DNA of 11,905 nucleotides from Anaerolineaceae bacterium. Lineage in GTDB: Bacteria; Chloroflexota; Anaerolineae; Anaerolineales; Anaerolineaceae. Below the pieces are notes generated by a model, which was given only the letters and a program-made list of their open reading frames with translations, had not been told where the DNA came from and ran no database searches. The DNA is taken from NCBI GenBank assembly GCA_027348305.1, contig DAIEPS010000037.1:1-11905 (forward strand), in the 5' to 3' direction. The position numbers and the translations under genes are program-made. Positions 5,271 through 11,429 of the stretch are shown here, piece by piece; within the stretch, counting starts at the first letter, position 1, and each line of letters starts with the position of its first letter.

Positions 5271-6914
5271 TTATACAGCGCGGTCTTCGGCTGCCAGAAT
5301 AGCCTGGTCAGATGACCAGAAAAAGTTGTTCTTGCCGATCTTATCCACAATACCGGCACGTTCGAGCATTCGGAATGCGTTGTCATGAGTCCCCGCGAAC
5401 ATGATCTCACCACCTTGTGCGTGAAATTTATCGAACAATTTCTCGATTGCTTCCACACCCGCAGTGTCAATCAGTGAAACCCCGCGCATGGATAGGATCA
5501 AGGTGCCGTCCACCGCCATTTTTGAAAATGCTTCGTTGAAAAAACCGATTGCCGCAAAGAAAAGCGGACCGGTAATGTAAGCCACTTTTACGTGCTCACA
5601 CTTATTCTTGAGTTCGATACCCTTATCTAGCAGTTTGTCGTGATCAATATCCTGGATGTTGATGTCAATTTGGGCAATCTGGTTGATAAAGAGCAGCACG
5701 GCAATGACAGAACCGATCAAGATCGCCTGGGTCAGATCAAACGCCACAGTGGCAAGCATGGTGATGGTGAATGCGATCATGGCGGTTTTGAAGCCCTTTT
5801 TGAACATGAAACGGATGGATTCCCATTCATTCATGCGGTAAGCCGTGACCATGAGCACACCCGCAAGCGCAGCCAGCGGGATCTTGGCCATCACTGGCGC
5901 CAGCAGGAACATGGAGAGCAGCAATCCCAGGGCGTGGAAAATGCTCACCAACCGGGTCTGTCCGCCTGATTTGATGCCCACGCTGGACCTGGCAATGGCA
6001 GCAGTTGCCGGCACACCGCCAAAAAACGGGATGACGATGTTACCGATGCCCTGCCCGATCAATTCCTGGTTGGCCTGCAAGCGTGTGCCGGTCATATTCG
6101 AGGCAACCGTTCCGCATAACAGCGATTCGATCGCTCCCAAGGCAGTGATGGTGAGCGCCGGCCCCATGAACTCACCCAAATGCGTCCAGGGGATATCGGC
6201 AAGGTGAAACCGGTTCGCCAGTAACAGGGTTTGGGGGATCTCACCGATCACATTCACCGGCCATTTCACCAGCAGGTTCAAACCAGTGGCCAGGATGATG
6301 CCCAATAATGAAGCGGGGAATTTGGCGTTCCACTTCTTTGGCCAGAAGATCATGGTGGCAATCACCACTCCGGCCAACAGCATTGAGTGCCAATCCACGG
6401 TGAAACCACCTTTGAAATAGTTCACCAATTTAAGCACAGAGGATTGAGCGGCAGCGGTTTTTACACCCAGGAAGTTATCAATTTGTCCTATGAAGATGAT
6501 CAGAGCGATACCCGAGGTGAAGCCGGTGATCACCGGAGAGGGAATGAATGCGATGAAACGCCCCAGCCTTAAGAGTCCGATGATGGTCAGGAATACACCT
6601 GACATCAATCCCGCGATCCAGATGCCATTCAACCCGTATTTTTGAGCTAATACGATCAATACCGCACTCATCGCACCTGTTGGTCCGCTGATCTGAAACG
6701 GAGCGCCAGAAAGCGCGCCGATCACAAAACCAGCAATGACCGCGGTCACCAGCCCGGCAGAAGCCGTGGCACCCGACACGACACCAAAAGCAAGCGCCAA
6801 TGGCAGCGCAACAGCCGCCACAGTGAGACCCGCCATAACATCCTGCTGAAGTTTATGGAAGTTATAACCGGAAAATTCGCTTTTATATAATTGTTTTAAA
6901 TTTCTTCTAGGCAT
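5271..6914 (-). CDS. SulP/SLC26-family anion transporter with C-terminal STAS domain
   Basis: This 547-residue integral membrane transporter contains many hydrophobic helices covering about residues 25-425, followed by a cytoplasmic STAS domain at about 435-547. Family motifs include the substrate-site segment APFQISGPTGAMSAV and the helix phrase FIPSPVITGFTSGIALI. The STAS domain has the SLIDTAGVEAI loop (D483-T-A-G486), where SpoIIAA-like proteins carry the regulatory Ser/Thr. Substrates in the family include sulfate, bicarbonate and dicarboxylates, and this sequence alone does not decide among them. The start at 6914 has GGAG (6924-6921) six bases upstream on the - strand. A longer reading frame from 6983 adds an atypical hydrophobic tail and was not chosen. 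The gene stands alone: it converges on the kinase gene and is separated from the Roadblock operon upstream by 307 bases. Confidence 0.93.
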   Translation of the reverse strand: MPRRNLKQLYKSEFSGYNFHKLQQDVMAGLTVAAVALPLALAFGVVSGATASAGLVTAVIAGFVIGALSGAPFQISGPTGAMSAVLIVLAQKYGLNGIWIAGLMSGVFLTIIGLLRLGRFIAFIPSPVITGFTSGIALIIFIGQIDNFLGVKTAAAQSSVLKLVNYFKGGFTVDWHSMLLAGVVIATMIFWPKKWNAKFPASLLGIILATGLNLLVKWPVNVIGEIPQTLLLANRFHLADIPWTHLGEFMGPALTITALGAIESLLCGTVASNMTGTRLQANQELIGQGIGNIVIPFFGGVPATAAIARSSVGIKSGGQTRLVSIFHALGLLLSMFLLAPVMAKIPLAALAGVLMVTAYRMNEWESIRFMFKKGFKTAMIAFTITMLATVAFDLTQAILIGSVIAVLLFINQIAQIDINIQDIDHDKLLDKGIELKNKCEHVKVAYITGPLFFAAIGFFNEAFSKMAVDGTLILSMRGVSLIDTAGVEAIEKLFDKFHAQGGEIMFAGTHDNAFRMLERAGIVDKIGKNNFFWSSDQAILAAEDRAV

Positions 6915-7031
6915 TTCAAACTCCAAAATAATGATGATTACGTAAGTTGCTCTATCAAACAAAAGACCAAGCCGCTCAAACAAAAATGGACACTGTTGAG
7001 CGTCATTCGTATTTACTTAACAGGCGCGTTC

Positions 7032-7054
7032 CATGAGCCAGGTACTGGCTCATG
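7032..7054. repeat. Perfect 10-bp hairpin, GCCAG-N3-CTGGC core
   Basis: CATGAGCCAG (7032-7041) pairs perfectly with CTGGCTCATG (7045-7054) across GTA. Neither strand has a T-tract after it. The core matches the hairpin at 2957-2981, which raises the possibility of a dispersed palindromic element. An operator or mRNA-stabilising role is equally possible. Confidence 0.65.
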
Positions 7055-7186
7055 TATGGTGGTGGCAATTTTCAATAGCTACTGGGAGTCCGCTCAAGAA
7101 GACAATAATGCGATCACCTGATCTCTAACATCAGGAACGTCAAGTTTTTGGACCAAAACCAACCACGAGGTCTAATTCTACACCCT

Positions 7187-7218
7187 AAAAGGGAGAAATC
7201 TTTTAATAATTTCCTTTT
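7187..7218 (-). terminator. Weak candidate terminator of the Roadblock/GTPase operon
   Basis: On the - strand, AAAAGG followed by AAAT can pair with ATTT and CCTTTT, with a 3-base bulge, starting 4 bases after the last stop codon. The 3' arm ends in TTTT but no longer T-tract follows. The structure is AT-rich and uncertain. Confidence 0.25.
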
Positions 7219-7221
7219 AAA

Positions 7222-7758
7222 TTACGGATATTTGAAGGTTTTCATTGCATTGTCGTCAGAATTATCCTCTTTTTTGGGGGCTGCATCGGCCCAAAAATTC
7301 CGCTTGGGTTTGTCTTGTTTTGGCTTATCCTGTGGTTTGGGTTCTTCGACTGCTTCAGCAACTGCGGCTGGCGCAGACGGAATGGCATCATGCGGGATCG
7401 CGTCATTTATCTGAGGCGCGAATTCATTCATCAACATTCTCACGGTTCCCAGTGTTGCATTGGATGAAACCACGACCACCCAATAGTATTGCCCGTCACC
7501 CAGGAATCGCGAGACGATGTAGGTTGTATCAGTAGTTACCAGGTTTTCATCCACTTTGCCGATGTATATCTTGGTGCTGATCTTTACGGCAAGCTTCATC
7601 ACCTCTGCAAACCGTGCCGAGATATCGGCTGCATCGAAATTTGGATTTAACGAACCGCCGCCGATCGAAATCCCATCCATACCAACAACGTCAGTTGAGA
7701 TAAAATCGCTGCCCAATTCATTGCGAAATTGATAGATAACCTGTTCAAGTTTATTCAT
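7222..7758 (-). CDS. Roadblock/LC7 protein with a charged Pro/Lys-rich C-terminal tail
   Basis: This 178-residue protein ends the operon. Residues 1-120 form a Roadblock/LC7 domain of the kind that binds or regulates Ras-like GTPases. It opens with an amphipathic helix and continues through strand segments such as ENLVTTDTTYIVSRFL and YYWVVVVSS to a final helix ending in NDAIPH. This domain resembles the Roadblock half of the neighbouring PATAN fusion (DNLTTTEKSYILMRFLPG there), so the two look like paralogues from a local duplication. Residues about 121-178 are predicted disordered: Ala/Pro-rich, then EPKPQDKPKQDKPK, then a short acidic/basic end with FKYP. Such a tail could act as a docking or membrane-proximal linker, but this is inference. 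The ribosome binding site GGGAG lies 6 bases before the ATG, and the gap to the preceding gene is 33 bases. Confidence 0.85.
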   Translation of the reverse strand: MNKLEQVIYQFRNELGSDFISTDVVGMDGISIGGGSLNPNFDAADISARFAEVMKLAVKISTKIYIGKVDENLVTTDTTYIVSRFLGDGQYYWVVVVSSNATLGTVRMLMNEFAPQINDAIPHDAIPSAPAAVAEAVEEPKPQDKPKQDKPKRNFWADAAPKKEDNSDDNAMKTFKYP

Positions 7759-7791
7759 GGTGTTCTCCCTTATCTAAAAACTGATCACAGA

Positions 7792-8526
7792 TCAATGAGG
7801 CATCGCTTTCGCCAACCGTTCGACAAACATTTTACTCATCAATCTCATGTTTCCCAGATTGGCTGATTTCCGCTCAGTGGATATACCCAGGAAGTATTGC
7901 TTGCCAGGTAAAAACCGCATCAGAATATAGGATTTTTCGGTAGTGGTTAAGTTGTCTTCCAGGTTTCCGGCACCCAGTTTATCAGTTGAACCGCTAACCA
8001 GTTTTAGCAGCATCGCCATTTGGGCGCTGGCAAGTTCAGGGTCAGTATCACCAACAAATTTTGAGGCAAGATTGATTCCATCAATTCCCACGAGGAATGC
8101 CCCTCTGAAACCGGATACTTCGCCTGCAAGCTCTGTAAGAATTTCTTCAAATTTCTGTGTCATTCTGATCTCCTTTGATCCAGGTTCCTTTACAGGGTCG
8201 ACTGCCATCTGAGCCAACTCGTTTTCGTCCAATCGACGGGCGCCTTCAAGAAGCAGACTTGGCCAACTTCGTTGGATTGTCGTTTCAGGCGGCTTGACGT
8301 CGTTTTCAAGGCTGAAATCACCTTCATTCCATCCCAACACTTGATACACAACTTCTTCACCTTTTTGACCACCTGAGACGGCATGCACAATCTGTCCGCC
8401 CAAGAAATAGATCTCGGCATTTTGACCTGCATGTTGAATTTTCAAGCACGCGATCTTTTGATCCACGCAATTGAGTTGGATCAGATCAGCCGCGGCCAAA
8501 CCCGTCAAATTACCAGTCATACCCAT
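7792..8526 (-). CDS. PATAN (DUF4388)-Roadblock/LC7 fusion protein
   Basis: This 244-residue two-domain protein has a PATAN/DUF4388 domain in residues about 3-105. It shows the family pattern NLTGLAAADLIQL, then IYFLGGQIVHAV, then GEEVVYQVLGWNEGDFSL. PATAN is known from bacterial response regulators and signalling proteins and is thought to mediate protein contacts. A short linker leads to a Roadblock/LC7 domain in 122-244 (MTQKFEEILTELAGE to the C-terminal helix). The Roadblock half is paralogous to the next gene downstream. Residue M122 is an ATG with a perfect AAAGGAG six bases before it, so a Roadblock-only product may also be made. The outer start is at 8526, although a second ATG at 8520 is possible; neither has a strong ribosome binding site. 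The protein is expected to join the GTPase/Roadblock complex encoded upstream. Confidence 0.88.
   Translation of the reverse strand: MGMTGNLTGLAAADLIQLNCVDQKIACLKIQHAGQNAEIYFLGGQIVHAVSGGQKGEEVVYQVLGWNEGDFSLENDVKPPETTIQRSWPSLLLEGARRLDENELAQMAVDPVKEPGSKEIRMTQKFEEILTELAGEVSGFRGAFLVGIDGINLASKFVGDTDPELASAQMAMLLKLVSGSTDKLGAGNLEDNLTTTEKSYILMRFLPGKQYFLGISTERKSANLGNMRLMSKMFVERLAKAMPH
8161..8176 (-). promoter_or_regulatory. Internal in-frame translation start within the PATAN-Roadblock gene
   Basis: On the - strand AAAGGAG (8176-8170) precedes an ATG (8163-8161) by 6 bases, in frame at codon 122, exactly where the Roadblock domain begins. It is a stronger start signal than that of the full-length frame. 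It predicts a separate 123-residue Roadblock protein or marks a former gene boundary. Confidence 0.6.
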
Positions 8527-8542
8527 AATTCATCTGCCTGTA

Positions 8543-8929
8543 CTAATTCCAAATATTGCGAATTTCTGAGAGCGCGCGGTTGGTGATCCGCCTGTAGCTC
8601 TGATCGCGGTCGGTAACGATGACAGCCAGAATAAGCCGGTTTGAATCAATATTGAAAGGCCGGCAGATCAGATGCTGCCCATCTACATAACTGAAAGAGA
8701 TCTCATCAATTTCATTCATACCCAATTGTTTGCTGACTTGCACAGCGGTTTTCTGCAAAAAAGCCACCACCGCGGATTGCTTTTCGGGATCAGCCCCGTT
8801 CGAAAAAGCAGAAGCGATCGGCAGCCCTTCCTTGTCAGTCAAAACAGACATCGGAAAATTCGCTTCGTGGTTCATTCGGTTTAGTATTTCTAAAAGAATA
8901 TCCGCGCCTGATTTAGTCTCGTTTACCAT
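8543..8929 (-). CDS. Roadblock/LC7 domain protein
   Basis: This 128-residue protein is essentially a single Roadblock/LC7 domain. It has an N-terminal helix (GADILLEILNRMNHEAN), the PMSVLTDKEGLPIAS strand-turn-strand characteristic of the family, and a long helix (EKQSAVVAFLQKTAVQVSKQ). Further strands follow (ISFSYVDGQHLICRPF, LILAVIVTD), then a closing helix (YRRITNRALSEIRNIW). Roadblock proteins usually dimerise and act as activators or scaffolds of small GTPases; here the GTPase gene is immediately upstream, 14 bases away. The ribosome binding site AAGGA lies about 7 bases before the ATG. Compared with the other Roadblock proteins in the operon it lacks any extension. Whether it is a GTPase activator or a partner for the other Roadblock proteins cannot be told from sequence. 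Confidence 0.85.
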   Translation of the reverse strand: MVNETKSGADILLEILNRMNHEANFPMSVLTDKEGLPIASAFSNGADPEKQSAVVAFLQKTAVQVSKQLGMNEIDEISFSYVDGQHLICRPFNIDSNRLILAVIVTDRDQSYRRITNRALSEIRNIWN

Positions 8930-8943
8930 TATTGATCCTTATA

Positions 8944-9531
8944 CTATTGCAGTTCTTTTTGAACCTGAAAAATGACATCATTGACGATGCTTTTAAGTGT
9001 GTTAAAGACCCCTTCTCCATTGAATGCCACTGCCTCAAACTGGGGGAATTCCCCCACGCCGAGACTTTTTCGTAGATTAATGACAGGTACCGCATCGGCG
9101 AGATCCCGTTTGTTGTATTGCACCACCAGTGGAATCTTCCCGATCGGATGGTTCATCTCAGCCAACGCTGAGTCCATATCCAGCCACGATTCGAGGTTGT
9201 CACCAATTCGGGCGGCTGAAGAATCAGCCACAAAAACCACCCCATCCGCGCCGCGCAGTACCAACTTGCGGCTGGCCTTGTAATACTCCTGCCCGGGGAC
9301 CGTATACAATTGAATGCAAGGAGCCATACCGCAAACCTTGCCAAGCTCAAATTGCATGAAATCAAAAAAAAGAGTGCGGTCTTCGTTGGTTTTTAAAGAA
9401 ACCAGGTTGCTGCGGTTGTTGGGATCAATGCGCTTGTGGATCTGTTCGATGTTGGTGGTCTTGCCACTCATCGCAGGGCCGTAATACACAATTTTTAATC
9501 TCAATTGGCGTAATTGCCAGTTGATGTTCAT
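8944..9531 (-). CDS. mglA: MglA-like Ras-superfamily small GTPase
   Basis: This is a 195-residue cytosolic molecular switch of the MglA family, whose members control cell polarity and motility machinery in other bacteria. The nucleotide-binding motifs are intact: G1 GPAMSGKT (18-25), the MglA-type EDRTLFFDF (50-58) carrying the switch Thr T53, G3 TVPGQE (77-82) with the catalytic-type Gln Q81, and G4 NKRD (140-143). Near G5 the sequence is AFNGEGVF. The PGQ rather than DxxGQ form of G3 is an MglA hallmark. The start at 9531 is chosen because GGAAGGA lies 9-10 bases upstream; a TTG at 9549 gives six extra residues and overlaps the upstream gene. The stop of the preceding MglB-like gene is only 5 bases away, giving tight coupling as in classical mglBA pairs. 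What it controls here is unknown; no flagellar, pilus or gliding gene is in the window. Confidence 0.93.
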   Translation of the reverse strand: MNINWQLRQLRLKIVYYGPAMSGKTTNIEQIHKRIDPNNRSNLVSLKTNEDRTLFFDFMQFELGKVCGMAPCIQLYTVPGQEYYKASRKLVLRGADGVVFVADSSAARIGDNLESWLDMDSALAEMNHPIGKIPLVVQYNKRDLADAVPVINLRKSLGVGEFPQFEAVAFNGEGVFNTLKSIVNDVIFQVQKELQ

Positions 9532-9536
9532 GGCGC

Positions 9537-10046
9537 TTAATCCTTCCAAACTTGGTCAAGCGCATTGTTGATCATTTCATGCAGATTCGCATTTTCAGAT
9601 TCAAATATTCGTCCGCCTGAAATTTCTTGAATTTTCGAAAGTGCCTCATTGATCTGAGAGGATGATTCGCGTACCAGATAACAAACCCATCCAAGCGGGA
9701 CTGTGGCCGGGACGATATACAAAAGGATCAAATTGTGATTGACATCATACACGATCGTATTCATCTTTGATCCCTGACGGATGACCATTTGGTTTTCTTG
9801 ATAGAGATTTGATATTCTGGCGATCTCTTCACTTGCCGCAAGGTCACTGGCAGTTAATGCCCCTAGCGCAACAAGGTCGATGCTTCCCCGCTCACCATGA
9901 AAAGAAATGACCTGTCCGCTGGTATCGATCAGCAGGATGAGCCTGGCTTGAGATTTCTCAAGTTGACTCGAAAGAATGGTATCGATCAGTTCTTCTTGTG
10001 ACGGAATTATGGACATCCCACCTGTTAGTCGCATCGGATTCTTCAT
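9537..10046 (-). CDS. mglB: MglB-like Roadblock/LC7 protein (putative GTPase-activating partner)
   Basis: This 169-residue protein is the first gene of the operon and lies directly upstream of the MglA-like GTPase, the same order as in mglBA loci. Its Roadblock core (about 16-130) carries ARLILLIDTSGQVISF, then ALGALTASDLAASEEIARI, then NLILLYIVPATVPLGWVCYL. This aligns with Myxococcus MglB as I remember it (LVDKNGQLISS, LASLTAGNVAAT, RTSLGLVRLRI). MglB dimers stimulate GTP hydrolysis by MglA and set its position in the cell. A C-terminal extension (140-169) ends in an amphipathic helix NLHEMINNALDQVW, comparable in place to the MglB C-terminal helix. No clear ribosome binding site precedes the ATG at 10046. 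Internal Met residues at positions 5 and 11 are alternatives, so the exact start is uncertain. Confidence 0.85.
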   Translation of the reverse strand: MKNPMRLTGGMSIIPSQEELIDTILSSQLEKSQARLILLIDTSGQVISFHGERGSIDLVALGALTASDLAASEEIARISNLYQENQMVIRQGSKMNTIVYDVNHNLILLYIVPATVPLGWVCYLVRESSSQINEALSKIQEISGGRIFESENANLHEMINNALDQVWKD

Positions 10047-10196
10047 TTTATTATTCTTGAGCCTCAGTCTTCAAAAATATACTTCTAACAAAATCAGAAA
10101 AATAGCTCCGATTATTCACGATTAAAGGCCAATCATTTTGAACAATGAAGGGTTTACTTGCTCGTTAAGTATACGCCGAGATGCATAACCAAAACT

Positions 10197-10272
10197 TTAC
10201 AAACTTGCAAAGGGCAAAGAGGTTTGTATCTTTGCCATTCGAAATAGGTGTACCTGTTACAAACTGGCAGAG
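10197..10272 (+). repeat. Direct repeat pair sharing TACAAACTNGCA
   Basis: TTACAAACTTGCAAAG (10197-10212) recurs as TTACAAACTGGCAGAG (10257-10272), with 14 of 16 bases identical and starts exactly 60 bases apart. A third, inverted GTTTGTA lies between at 10222-10228. The arrangement suggests multiple binding sites for one regulator. Confidence 0.6.
10213..10236. repeat. 8-bp inverted repeat GGCAAAGA / TCTTTGCC
   Basis: Perfect arms at 10213-10220 and 10229-10236 enclose GGTTTGTA. No T-tract follows. It sits between the two direct-repeat copies and may be an operator. Confidence 0.5.
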
Positions 10273-10349
10273 ATTTTGCATCCAGCAGGGTGTTGTTTAC
10301 ATGTTGAAATGGTAAACTTAGTTGATCACATACCAATAGCAGAGGTAAA

Positions 10350-11324
10350 ATGTCGCAAAATACAGCCACAGCCATCGCCCACCCCAACATCGCTTTCATT
10401 AAGTATTGGGGGAACCGCGATCAAACACTGCGCCTGCCCGAAAACAGCTCCATTTCAATGAACCTTGAAGAGTTGGTTACCCGCACCCGTATTACCTTTG
10501 ACCCTGCCTTTACCTCCGATATCTTTGATCTTAATGGGCTGAGACAATCCGGGCCGGCCCTGCAGAGAGTCACCTCTCAACTTAACGTCATCCGCGGCAT
10601 TCGCGGCATTGCCACCCGTGCACATGTAATGAGTGAAAACAATTTCCCAGTTGGCGCCGGGATTGCGTCTTCCGCCTCTGCTTTTGCAGCCCTGACTGTG
10701 GCAGCGGTTAACGCCATGGGGCTTGAAATGAGTGAAAAAGATCTTTCACGCCTCGCCCGCCGTGGATCGGGTTCCGCCTGCCGCTCCATCCCCACCGGTT
10801 ACGTTGAATGGTACCGGGGTACTTCCGACATGGATTCTTTCGCGGTGAGCATCGGCAAACCCAACCACTGGCACCTGGTGGATTGCATCACCGTGGTCAC
10901 CGCCGCGCATAAAAAAACCGGGTCGAGTGAAGGTCATAAATTGGCCTCCTCCAGTCCTTTTCAGGCTGTGCGGATCGCTGATGCTGATCGCCGCATTGAC
11001 CGCTGCCGTGACGCCCTGCTTGCCCGCGACTTTGAAGCCTTTGCCGAAATAATCGAAGAAGACAGCAACATGATGCACGCAGTCATGATGACCTCGCGTC
11101 CTGCCTTGCTCTATTGGGAACCAGCCACCATTGAGATCATGAAAGCCGTCCAGTCCTGGCGCAAAACGGGCATCCCCGCCGCGTATACCATTGACGCCGG
11201 CCCAAATGTGCACATCCTCTGCGAAGAGAGTGCCCTCGAAAACGTCAAACACCGGCTGGCCTCCATCCCTGGCGTCAAGGAAGTGCTCGTCGCACACCCT
11301 GGCAGCGGCGCTAAGATCGTCTAA
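10350..11324 (+). CDS. mvaD: Diphosphomevalonate / phosphomevalonate decarboxylase (GHMP family)
   Basis: This 324-residue mevalonate-pathway decarboxylase converts a phosphorylated mevalonate, with ATP, to an isoprenoid precursor. N13 in AHPNIAFIKYWG, the ATP-binding PVGAGIASSASAFAA, R145 in GSGSACRS and the catalytic-type D282 in YTIDAGPN are all present and fit the family's active site. The usual KYWGK-R motif reads KYWGNRD here, so the Lys that contacts the second phosphate of diphosphomevalonate is Asn22. Chloroflexota homologues (Roseiflexus) have been shown to act on mevalonate 5-phosphate, giving isopentenyl phosphate. This enzyme may do the same and would then need isopentenyl phosphate kinase, which is not in the window. 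AGAGG (10341-10345) precedes the ATG by 4 bases. The gene diverges from the GTPase operon and is followed by a separate protease gene. Confidence 0.92.
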   Translation: MSQNTATAIAHPNIAFIKYWGNRDQTLRLPENSSISMNLEELVTRTRITFDPAFTSDIFDLNGLRQSGPALQRVTSQLNVIRGIRGIATRAHVMSENNFPVGAGIASSASAFAALTVAAVNAMGLEMSEKDLSRLARRGSGSACRSIPTGYVEWYRGTSDMDSFAVSIGKPNHWHLVDCITVVTAAHKKTGSSEGHKLASSSPFQAVRIADADRRIDRCRDALLARDFEAFAEIIEEDSNMMHAVMMTSRPALLYWEPATIEIMKAVQSWRKTGIPAAYTIDAGPNVHILCEESALENVKHRLASIPGVKEVLVAHPGSGAKIV

Positions 11325-11350
11325 TTCATTTTTGTTTTCGTTAATGAATT
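11323..11350 (+). terminator. Weak AT-rich hairpin after the decarboxylase gene
   Basis: AATTCATT (11323-11330) and AATGAATT (11343-11350) form a perfect 8-bp inverted repeat that overlaps the stop codon, with a T-rich 12-base loop. No T-tract follows the stem, so termination is uncertain. Confidence 0.25.
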
Positions 11351-11366
11351 TCAAATAAACAGGCCG

Positions 11367-11395
11367 ATGAAATCCTTCTTCAAACCGGATATAAT
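11367..11395 (+). promoter_or_regulatory. Candidate sigma-70 promoter of the site-2 protease gene
   Basis: A perfect TATAAT (11390-11395) is preceded after 17 bases by ATGAAA (11367-11372), which matches TTGACA at four positions. The predicted start near 11402 is about 28 bases before the ATG. Confidence 0.5.
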
Positions 11396-11414
11396 ATTGG
11401 TCGTAAACCAATAT
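11394..11414. repeat. Inverted repeat overlapping the -10 and start region of the protease promoter
   Basis: ATATTGG (11394-11400) and CCAATAT (11408-11414) are perfect 7-bp arms around 7 bases. The position at the end of the -10 box would suit a repressor operator, or a small hairpin at the mRNA 5' end. Confidence 0.4.
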
Positions 11415-11429
11415 GGTTTTGGAGATTGA

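Larger units (their letters stand above)
6915..7221. other. Intergenic region between the SulP gene and the Roadblock operon
   Basis: This 307-base stretch has no convincing gene; the short frames in it lack ribosome binding sites and family features. It holds the ribosome binding site of the SulP gene at its left end, a perfect 10-bp hairpin at 7032-7054 and an AT-rich imperfect hairpin just after the Roadblock operon stop. A very weak - strand promoter (TTGAGC, 17 bases, GATAGA) could be drawn upstream of SulP but is not supported well enough to call. Confidence 0.6.
10047..10349. other. Divergent intergenic region with repeated TACAAAC elements
   Basis: This 303-base spacer lies between the divergent GTPase operon and the decarboxylase gene, and no credible gene lies in it. 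It contains a 16-base direct repeat, an 8-bp inverted repeat and the ribosome binding site AGAGG (10341-10345) of the decarboxylase. On the - strand TATATT (10081-10076) could be a -10 for the GTPase operon, but no matching -35 is visible. Confidence 0.6.

Noticed and set aside
5640..6207. Several + strand frames (109, 61 and 120 codons) opposite the SulP gene
   Set aside because: All are antisense to a clear transporter, with His/Asp- or Met/Pro-rich composition and no start signals.
6915..6983. Longer SulP start giving 23 extra residues
   Set aside because: The added segment is not typical of SulP N-termini, and the ATG at 6914 has a well-placed GGAG.
10154..10399. 81-codon - strand frame in the intergenic spacer overlapping the decarboxylase start
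   Set aside because: No ribosome binding site, no recognisable domain, and it overlaps the repeat cluster and the start of a strong gene on the other strand.
10746..11411. Long open frame of 221 codons on the - strand opposite the decarboxylase gene
   Set aside because: It lies almost entirely antisense to a strongly supported gene, has low-complexity Gly/Asp/His-rich content with no domain, and has no ribosome binding site. It is a shadow frame of GC-rich codons.
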